From Acanthamoeba lenticulata (taxonomy: Eukaryota > Discosea > Longamoebia > Acanthamoebidae): 13,686 nucleotides of DNA. The DNA lies in contig NAVB01002476.1 of assembly GCA_002179805.1 (NCBI GenBank), forward strand, positions 1-13,686, written 5' to 3'. This document shows, in pieces, positions 1 through 5,795 of this stretch. Each line of letters begins with the position of its first letter. Positions within the stretch are counted from its first letter, which is position 1. The notes beneath the pieces were generated by a model. It saw only the letters and a list, made by a program, of their open reading frames with translations. It was not told where the DNA came from and ran no database searches. The translations under genes and the position numbers were made by a program.

Positions 1-18
1 GGGGTTGGGATGGAGGAC

Positions 19-851
19 CTTGATGAAGCAGGGTCCGGAGTGACGGAGGGCCCACGTGAGGAAGCGATACCAAAGCGCCTCGGCCCAGACGGGCAGAAGG
101 TGGAGACACACGGGGTAGAGGAGGGCCACCGGCATGAACCGCACGCACAGCTCCACCGCGCGGAGGCCCAAGAGGAAGCCGTTCCACCTGGCGGTGGTGA
201 GGAGGCGGTATTTTAATGAATGGCCATCATCGTTCGCACGCACGCACGCATGTTTGTTTGTTTGTTTGTTTGTTTGTTTGTTTGTTTGTTTGTTTGTTTG
301 TTTGTTTGTTTGTTTGTAGCCCGCGACCACGATCCGCTCAAATGCCTCTTCACAAGAGTGGAGGAGGAGGAGGAGAAAGAGGCGCCCTTCTCTCTTGCTC
401 TTCTTTCGGGCCGACTTGGGTTAAAGGAGGGGAGTAGAGGAGGAGCGTACAAGCGGCCCAGCCATCGCGCGAGGCGGGAGGCGAGTGTGGCAGCTTCTTC
501 CTCCTTCATGCTGCTTGGCGAACATAAACAGGGGGATGATGTAAGGAGGGGCGGAACAGCCGCTCCTTGCTTCCAGCTGTGCGAGGTCGCTGGTGGCGTG
601 ACTGGCAGGACTGCTGTGCACGCCAGACGAGGCACAAGTACTGCGCCTCCAACGTTCACCGACAACCGCAGCTGCGTGGTTCTGCTTGCGGCAGCGCGAG
701 GAACAAAAGAGGAGGTGGAGCGCTGCTGTAGATGAGTGGCAGATGGCCTGCTGTGAAGGTGGCGGCAGCCACTCGCGGATGTCCATCCCCCCAAGGGTCG
801 TGAAAGAAAGGTTAAGGAGCCACCGCGGGCAGCTGTCATTGCTCGCCGCAT
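19..851 (-). CDS. ABC1/ADCK (UbiB-type) mitochondrial atypical kinase, N-terminal part
   Basis: Two exons are proposed: 851-331 and 187-19, joined in phase 2 (TC|G, giving Ser-Trp). The gene continues past the left edge, because a GT at 18-17 follows the last exon. The second exon is the convincing part. It encodes 56 residues with a hydrophobic stretch (VRFMPVALLYPV) and ends in HSGPCFIK, which matches the start of the KxGQ motif region of UbiB/ADCK proteins (GP-x-FIK-LGQW). In known family members this region caps the ATP pocket of a kinase supporting coenzyme Q biosynthesis. The first exon opens at the first ATG (851) with MRRAMTAARGG and is rich in Arg, Ser and Ala with few acidic residues, as in a mitochondrial presequence; it shows no domain. 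Its donor (GTGGTC) is weak, and an extra intron inside it cannot be excluded. ADCK2-like is a guess; the kinase core that would decide lies outside the window. Confidence 0.62.
188..330 (-). other. ADCK-like intron with a (CAAA)n tract
   Basis: This 143-nt intron is mostly a pure CAAA tract on the sense strand, followed by a short GCGT repeat and a pyrimidine-rich acceptor ending in CCGCCAG. The frame stays open through the repeat (repeated Asn-Lys-Gln-Thr), but that is a property of the 4-nt unit and not evidence of coding. Splicing here restores a continuous ADCK-like reading frame. Confidence 0.55.
252..317. repeat. (TTTG)n microsatellite, about 16 copies
   Basis: An uninterrupted TTTG tetranucleotide array lies directly after a short GCAC repeat (235-250). 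It lies inside the proposed intron of the ADCK-like gene. Confidence 0.97.
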
Positions 852-1056
852 GTTGCTGGAGGTCGTGCTCCAGCAGAGCAGCAGGATGTGGTGTTTTCTG
901 CCGCTTGTCCTGCCCAATGGGGGGGGGGTTGTGCTGATCTTTTCTGGTCGCCCACGTCACGCTGACGCGGCTTTAGCAAGAGAAAGTGAGAGAAAGAAGA
1001 CAAAAAAAAATATTAAAATACAACAAACAAAACCCAAAAAGCGAGCGGCAGAAGCT
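852..1056. promoter_or_regulatory. Spacer: cellulase 3' end and ADCK-like promoter
   Basis: This 205-bp gap separates two genes on the minus strand. It must hold the polyadenylation region of the GH5 gene and the promoter and 5' leader of the ADCK-like gene. It contains an AT-rich patch (1002-1035) and a run of ten G (919-928). No AATAAA is present on the minus strand and I see no clear TATA box. Confidence 0.5.
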
Positions 1057-1839
1057 TCAGAAGGTGGCCTTGACAGTTTCCGTGGAGCCGCCATTGACCT
1101 GGAACTTGAGGGTATTCGAGCAGGCCTGGCCGTTGTTGGAAGCAAAGGTCCACAGGTTGGGCTCCCAGCCCGCCGCCATGTTCTGCCACCCTTGGCCGTT
1201 GCCGCAGTCAATGCGGACGGAGAGGCTGCCGGGGATGGTCACGGCCAGCCACCAGATGTTGGAACCACAGCAAAAGGTGAACTGGTGCTGACCGCCAGAT
1301 GAGGAGGGCTGGGGCGAGGGTGAGGGCGAGGGCGAGGGTGAGGTGGCGACTGCCTTGGGAGAGGGCGACGCCGACGCTGTGACAGCCTTGGGTGAGGGCG
1401 ACGCCGACGTTGCTGGCGTCGAACCGCCGCCACCAGAAAAGCAAATCTGGCCCTGGGCATCGGTGGTGAACTGGGTTGGCGCCGAGACCACCTTGGCCAG
1501 CAACGCGAGCTTGCCCTGGTCAGGAGTCGTCCAGTCGTCCTGCAGGAGGCCGCCCGTGTCGCCGGAGTTGGGGTTGAGGCACCAGAAGAACTGATCGGTC
1601 ATGCCCCGGGCCACCAGGTAGTTGCCCATGGCGTCCATCCACACCTGGTTGGAGCCCGCGTAGTGACCGCCCCATTCGCCCAGCACCACCGCCGACCCTG
1701 TTGTTGTTGTTGTGGTGGTGGTTGGTAGGTGTGGTAGGTGGTGGTGGTGGTTGAAGGTGGAGGTTAGGTGGTGGTGGTGGTGGTGGTTGGGGAGAAAGGA
1801 AGGAGGAAAGGAAAGAAGGGAGGAGGAAGAACAAGCAAA

Positions 1840-1870
<31 letters not shown>

Positions 1871-2164
1871 GCGAGAGACCCGACCAGAACCTTCAAAAAA
1901 GTGAAAAACAAAAACCGTACCAGTGGCGGCGGGAATGAAGCCAAAGTGAGTGTCCCAGATGGCCGGCATGTTGTTCGGGAAGTTGCCCGCCGAAAAGTAG
2001 GGCTGGCCGTAGACGGACGGCCCGTACACGTGTGGGCTGTAGACCAGCTTCGAACCGTAGCGCAGCTTTACGGGGTTCGTCCTCACGCCCTACCGCCGAG
2101 TGTGAGCGAATCCCATACGATTGGCCATGATTTACCAGAGGAGGAGCAGCAGGAACAGCAGGAA

Positions 2165-2195
<31 letters not shown>

Positions 2196-3600
2196 GGGGG
2201 GAGAGGGAGGACGGAGCCACGCGCATACGATGAGGTCCTCGCCCCAGAAGCAGGCATCGGCACAGGCCGGGCTCGACGCCACACCCTCGACGAACATGAG
2301 GAAGCGGTCACTCACGCCTGCAGCGATGGCGTCGGCGATTCGGGCCGCAGCCAGGTTCCAGTCAGTGGCAGTGTTGCCGGTGCCCCAAGTAGCGCCATAC
2401 GGCTCGTTCTGACCAATGCATACGCATATATATATATATTTAAAAGCACAGACACATAATGACCACAAATGAATCACAAGTTTGAAGCGCGTTCACTGGG
2501 CTGTTGTTGTCATGTGATGATGCGAGAGAGAGAGAGAGAGAAAGAGAAAGAGGGGGGAAAAAAAGAGACACACACTGTGTAAACATAGTGGCCGGCAGGG
2601 GGAGGGGGGAAAGGCACACCTTGATGTCTGCCGCAAACACGTTCCATTGATCCTTATAGCGCTGCAGCAATTTGATCCACCCAGAGATGACCTTGGATTC
2701 GGGGTTATTGCTGTTGTACCACGTGTTGTCCTGCTGGTTCGTGTCCGGCTGCACACCCACACATACAAGCTTGTCAGCACGCTGAGTGGCCTACCACGAA
2801 GCTCTCTCCCTTTCTCTTTCTCCTCTCTCTTTCTCTTTCTTTGCCCTCCTTGGCTGATCAGGCTCATCATCATCAGCTTTTTCCTGGTGGTGGTGGTGGT
2901 TGGAGGAGGAGGATCTATACGAGGAACGAATGAAGATCGAACATGATGAGAAGGCCACGGGTGGCGGCGGCCTGAACGATCTTGTCAAGCACTTGCAGCG
3001 AGCTCAAGCCTTGCAGGTCCGGATTGGCGCCATAGTTGATGCCACTGGGCTGCGCATCATTGAGCACCAGGTCCAAATAGAACGGGATCTGTGTGGGGGG
3101 ATTGGGTGCCATTTAAGAACAACAACAACAACAAAATAAAGAAAAGTCAGCACCACGCGTGGGGGGTGACAGGGGTCTTCAGGCGCGTTTTTACGCGGAT
3201 GGCGTTGAAATTGTTGTTGGCGAGGAAGTTGAGGAGGGTCTGGTACGACTGGCTCGTCCATAAGCCGTGCACCACTTTATTGCCCGTCTCGAAGCCAAAC
3301 CTGAGCGGTGGTTCCATTCCATGAGAGACAGCCTTAGTAGTATATTAACGTGGGCCAACCAGGCAGTTCCCAAGCTCCAAGGGCAAGAGGCAGATAAACA
3401 AAGAAAAGCGCGCAGCAAGGGAGACGATCTTACCAAGAGGCACCCTTCAACTTGAAGGGTTTGCCATTAAGCCACAGGGCGCCTTGTGCGCTGGTGAAGT
3501 TCAGCGCTGAGGGTGGGTTGCAGGTAGGTTGGGCCTCGGCCCGCAGAGCAACGCTCAAGCATACCAACGCAGCCACCAAAAACAAACAAACCAAGCGCAT
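1057..3600 (-). CDS. Secreted GH5 endoglucanase (cellulase) with C-terminal expansin-like CBM63-type module
   Basis: The gene encodes a 519-residue enzyme that should cleave beta-1,4-glucan outside the cell or in the digestive vacuole. Exons: 3600-3434, 3300-3195, 3088-2921, 2748-2620, 2408-2229, 2089-1921, 1697-1057; all phases agree. Residues 1-23 form a signal peptide (MRLVCLFLVAALVCLSVALR, then AEA before Gln24). The catalytic domain (about 25-390) resembles bacterial E1-type GH5_1 enzymes: WFGFET, HGLW, NAIR, NPDLQGLSSLQV-DKIV, acid/base NEP (Glu192), VEGV, FPNNMPAIW, nucleophile LGEWGG (Glu314) and SGDTGGLL-DDW. The 122-residue gap between the two glutamates is normal. A Pro/Ser linker (about 395-443) leads to a module (444-519) with WWLAV and GWQNM, matching the second domain of expansins (CBM63). 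Bacterial GH5 enzymes fused to expansins are known, so transfer followed by gain of introns is possible. The family call is firm, the GH5_1 subfamily likely, and the CBM63 assignment moderate. Confidence 0.93.
1318..1432 (-). repeat. Coding repeat: Pro/Ser linker of the cellulase
   Basis: The linker is built from a 33-bp tandem duplication (11 codons, PSPKAV plus TASAS-type residues; the repeated CCTTGGG block starts at 1353 and 1386) followed by (PS)n encoded by GGCGAG/GGTGAG units. Such flexible, probably O-glycosylated linkers join catalytic and binding modules in cellulases. Confidence 0.85.
1699..1794 (-). repeat. GGT/GTT-rich simple repeat in cellulase intron 6
   Basis: The region is an imperfect array of GTT and GGT triplets on the plus strand, read as CAA/CAC-rich RNA, ending exactly at the acceptor (ACAACAG) of exon 7. 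The intron is 1920-1698. It may act as an unusual purine/CA-rich tract before the acceptor. Confidence 0.85.
1841..1875. repeat. (GA)n then (GAGC)n compound microsatellite
   Basis: About nine GA units pass into four GAGC units within cellulase intron 6. On the sense strand this gives a CT-rich pyrimidine tract. Confidence 0.95.
2145..2192. repeat. CAG repeat in cellulase intron 5, including (CAG)9
   Basis: An imperfect GCAGGAACA repeat runs into nine perfect CAG units (2165-2191). It lies in the intron 2228-2090, between the codons for WGEDLI and GVRTNP, and is not translated in the gene model. It is read as CTG on the sense strand. Confidence 0.93.
2426..2439. repeat. (AT)7 in cellulase intron 4
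   Basis: A short AT dinucleotide run lies near the 3' end of the intron 2619-2409, shortly before the acceptor that opens the exon carrying the catalytic NEP motif. The same intron also holds a GA run at about 2524-2541. Confidence 0.9.
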
Positions 3601-3914
3601 GTCGCTTCCTCTCTCGCTTTTGGCCTCTCTTCTTTTTGTGCGCCGCCCAGTAATAAGGCGCGAGATTGCAGTGGTTTGTGATTGGCGTGATTTTTGTTTT
3701 TTTTTTTAATTTAAAAAGCTGTGCGACTTCCAGGTGCAGGCTGCCTCAGCTGCTTGGCGGTAGGTCCACGCGTCCCACGGGCGGACACGGCTCCTATCCA
3801 GGGTCTTAAGGGTGGGGGACGATGTGACACCTGTGACAACCACACGCATTGGGGCCAATGCGCACATAAAAACGTATAAATTAAAAAAATAAAGTAAAAA
3901 AAGAGAGGGGAGCA
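3601..3914 (-). promoter_or_regulatory. Promoter of the cellulase gene and 3' flank of PSMD9
   Basis: This is the longest intergenic gap (314 bp), lying between two minus-strand genes. No open frame in it resembles a protein family. It contains a perfect 8-bp inverted repeat enclosing two CCAAT boxes (3845-3862), two copies of TGTGACA (3824-3840) and an AT-rich stretch with TATAAATTAAAA (3875-3886). Close to the cellulase ATG it is CT/GA-rich with a run of T (3696-3706). The first part probably also contains the PSMD9 polyadenylation region, although no AATAAA is present on the minus strand. Confidence 0.5.
3845..3862. promoter_or_regulatory. Palindrome with paired CCAAT boxes
   Basis: CGCATTGG and its reverse complement CCAATGCG are separated by GG. 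Each arm carries a CCAAT box, one per strand, about 245 bp upstream of the cellulase ATG. CCAAT is the core bound by NF-Y/HAP complexes in eukaryotes; actual binding here is inference. Confidence 0.5.
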
Positions 3915-4770
3915 TCAGTGGGCTACTGCTGGTGTGGAGGAAGGGGTGGGCGCAAGCGGGTACCCGACGAGGCCACGACCAGCCCAAGAGCGCGGGATCA
4001 AGGTAAGGCGCAGGTGCCGGGCGCCTCTCCGTACCAGAAGGGCTACTTCACGGTCTTGACTATCTCGCACCACCTGCCCGATGTGACCCAGCCATGAAGA
4101 TGGCTCACCACGCCCGTCGTGTTCTGTAGTGTGTGGGGATATGGTCTCCTTTTCAGTTGGGCTCTCTTTCTTTCTCTCTCTCTCTCTCTTTCTCGGTTAG
4201 AGATGCAAAGCGAACTGCGAACGGTGGGAAAGAGATTGGGGGAGAGAGAGAGACGAACCCACAGAACCAAAGCAAAGAACAGCATCACCGGCCTGCAGGC
4301 CGGCTGCCTGGGCTGGTGACGAGTCAGATACCTGATCGATCAGAGCGATAGGCCTCTTGTGTGCCCACTCGCCTCCTGTTTCTTCCTCGATATGAGGGGA
4401 GGTGGTGGTGGTGGTCACTGCTGCCCCTTCCTTGGGTGAGGCCTTGCGAGAAGCGTGGACAGTGTGCAGCTCCTTTTCGATCTCTGCCATCAGTGCTTTG
4501 TGATCATTTTGCAGGCCTGTTATTACAGTATGAGTGGTGTGAGCGCACTGCACCAGCTTGCGGGGTAGGGAAAGGCGTTGTACATGCGAGGCGGTGCCGC
4601 GCTTGGCGCACGGCAATGATTTTGTCCACATCGGCAAGGGGGTACCCCTCCCTATCTACAAGCCCACCAGCGAGACCTGGCATGCCAGGGCCAGTGAGAT
4701 ACGCCGTAATTTCTTCTATTTCCCTTTCAAGATCATCTTTTTGCAGCACAAGCTGTTTCGCTCTCGCCAT
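3915..4770 (-). CDS. PSMD9: 26S proteasome regulatory-particle assembly chaperone PSMD9/Nas2 (PDZ)
   Basis: The gene encodes 217 residues, close to the usual length of the family (about 220). Exons: 4770-4584, 4516-4259, 4123-3915, joined in phase 1 twice. The N-terminal helical region (1-85) has the family pattern: charged coiled start, GPLVD-like GGLVDREGYPLADVD, then RQARHRLACLQNDHKALM. A variable linker (about 86-117) includes five threonines. The PDZ domain (about 118-205) shows IDQVSDSSPAQAAGLQAGD, CFGSV and SWAGRGLVG; an intron cuts it straight after CFGSV. In the known family (yeast Nas2, human p27) the protein binds the C-terminus of Rpt5 and times assembly of the ATPase ring, leaving before the mature 26S forms. 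The second intron is rich in CT (sense AG) repeats. It lies 198 bp downstream of the UBE2C gene, on the same strand. The last exon is identified by its WAG-GLxG motif; other frames there stop early. Confidence 0.93.
4124..4258 (-). other. PSMD9 intron 2 with CT/GA repeats
   Basis: This 135-nt intron splits the PDZ domain. Its donor is GTTCGT and its acceptor CTACAG. It holds two short dinucleotide runs, CT at about 4171-4190 and GA at about 4241-4253 on the plus strand. These could pair with each other as an imperfect hairpin in the pre-mRNA. Confidence 0.8.
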
Positions 4771-4968
4771 CGCCGCTACCCTTTTGTTGTTTCTTTATCT
4801 TTTTTTTTCTTTTTTGTGTCTGAAACAGACGGCGAAACTTGTGAGAAAAGTGTTGTTGTCATCAACGTTTCACCCATGCGCGGGTTATGTACATAAGGGA
4901 GGGAAGAGCGCGCCACCACCACAGCGGGCGCTCAACTTTTCTTGGATAGAAATTGATCTGGGGCACCA
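4771..4968 (-). promoter_or_regulatory. Promoter of PSMD9 and 3' flank of UBE2C
   Basis: This 198-bp gap lies between two minus-strand genes. Next to the PSMD9 ATG it is rich in A on the sense strand (T run near 4800-4820 on plus). No TATA box or AATAAA is seen. A GGTGGTGGCG stretch (sense, 4911-4920) only loosely recalls the yeast proteasome element. Confidence 0.4.
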
Positions 4969-5635
4969 CTAGTCCTTGTTCGCTGTGGCTTCGCGGTACT
5001 TGCGTTCAACCTGCTCCTTATAGGCTGAGCAAGATGCAAAAGCAGAGGAGTCAGTTGCACAACACCACCCATCGTGGCCAAACAACAACGTGGATACCTT
5101 CTTGGGAGGGCCAGAGGGCAGCAGCGTTAGGGTTGAGGGGGCTGTCGTTATTCGGCTCGCCAAGAAGGCTTTGGATGGAAAGGAGGATCGTGGAGACGTT
5201 GTACACAGCAGACCACTTGTCCTTGAGAATATCGAGGCAAATGTTGCCATGTTGGTCAACGTTGGGGTGGAAGCACGGCGTTTCGAACCGCACTACGGGC
5301 GGAGCGAACGGGTAACCGCTGGGGAAGCGAAGGGATAGCTTGTAGCTTTGCCCAGCATAGGGAGTGCCCTCCACACCAACAATAGTGGCTGCCCACGAGA
5401 GGAAATTGCCCCCTTCAGGGAAAGCAGAGATGCCTGCCTGCTTGCTGGTCATAAGGCCCATCAACTCCGACTGCAGCCTATCGATTGCTGCGCGAAGTTA
5501 GACTTTGTGGGAGAAAAGAGTGTCTAACGGGGGTGCGGGTAACCGTTTGGTGACGGAGCCATCACGAGTAGTGCTTGTAGTCGCAGTAGTCTTCTTCTTT
5601 GGTGCGACGGTGGGAGCTGGTCTGCGGCTCTGCAT
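4969..5635 (-). CDS. UBE2C: Ubiquitin-conjugating enzyme E2 C (APC/C-dedicated E2)
   Basis: The gene encodes 175 residues (human UBE2C has 179). Exons: 5635-5544, 5477-5098, 5024-4969, phases 2 and 1. Residues 1-30 form the basic, Thr-rich N-terminal extension typical of this E2 class. It runs into [14 protein letters not shown], the helix 1 signature. The UBC fold follows, with [24 protein letters not shown], the HPN motif (101-103), catalytic Cys111 in [14 protein letters not shown], and [19 protein letters not shown]. The last helix reads [23 protein letters not shown]2C takes ubiquitin from E1 and, with the anaphase-promoting complex, starts chains on cyclin B and securin. One notable change is NVSTILL where animals have VRTILL. 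The gene shares a 160-bp divergent promoter with the RPRD1-like gene and ends 198 bp before PSMD9. The N-terminal exon was chosen because it restores the TKRLQ sequence in phase. Confidence 0.95.
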
Positions 5636-5698
5636 GGTCTCGAGGGATTGTTGAAGTTTCTCCTTCGGCTGTGGCTTTTTGGATCTTCACCCACATGC

Positions 5699-5710
5699 TT
5701 CCCGCGCAAA
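5699..5710. promoter_or_regulatory. E2F-like site TTCCCGCGCAAA
   Basis: The sequence matches the E2F consensus TTSSCGC on the plus strand (TTCCCGC) and the overlapping TTTGCGCG on the minus strand. It lies 64 bp upstream of the UBE2C ATG and 86 bp upstream of the RPRD1-like ATG. E2F control of UBE2C is known in animals; use of this site is inferred. Confidence 0.5.
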
Positions 5711-5715
5711 AAGTG

Positions 5716-5723
5716 TAACGGTT
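5716..5723. promoter_or_regulatory. MYB-like site TAACGGTT
   Basis: TAACGGTT contains the AACGG core bound by three-repeat MYB factors. With its flanks (TGTAACGGTTA) it differs by one base from the plant G2/M element YCYAACGGYYA. It lies five bases from the E2F-like site. Role inferred from sequence only. Confidence 0.45.
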
Positions 5724-5795
5724 ATCCACGATGTGCAAGAAATCCCCACTTTTCTTTCCTTTTCTTCTGCCAGCCCAGCTCCATCGATCGCCCCC

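Larger units (their letters stand above)
5636..5795. promoter_or_regulatory. Divergent promoter shared by UBE2C and the RPRD1-like gene
   Basis: These 160 bp lie between the two start codons. A GC-rich E2F-like site and a MYB-like site sit five bases apart near the middle. The side next to the RPRD1-like gene is CT-rich (5748-5772). No TATA box is visible. The spacing leaves only short 5' leaders for both mRNAs. Confidence 0.6.

Noticed and set aside
421..960. Alternative minus-strand frame across the first ADCK-like exon
   Set aside because: It has no join to the GPCFIK exon in phase and lacks the Arg/Ser-rich presequence character of the chosen frame.
2165..2191. (CAG)9 as a coding polyglutamine tract
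   Set aside because: It falls inside a cellulase intron on the other strand; no gene reads it in the Gln frame.
3720..3800. Possible tRNA or other structured RNA in the 3601-3914 gap
   Set aside because: I found no acceptor stem, no A-box/B-box pair and no cloverleaf on either strand.
3706..3987. Small gene in the PSMD9-cellulase gap
   Set aside because: The open frame overlaps the last PSMD9 exon in another frame and its remainder has no recognisable motif.
4911..4920. Yeast-type proteasome element (PACE) upstream of PSMD9
   Set aside because: GGTGGTGGCG shares only part of the GGTGGCAAA core; in GC-rich DNA this is not significant.
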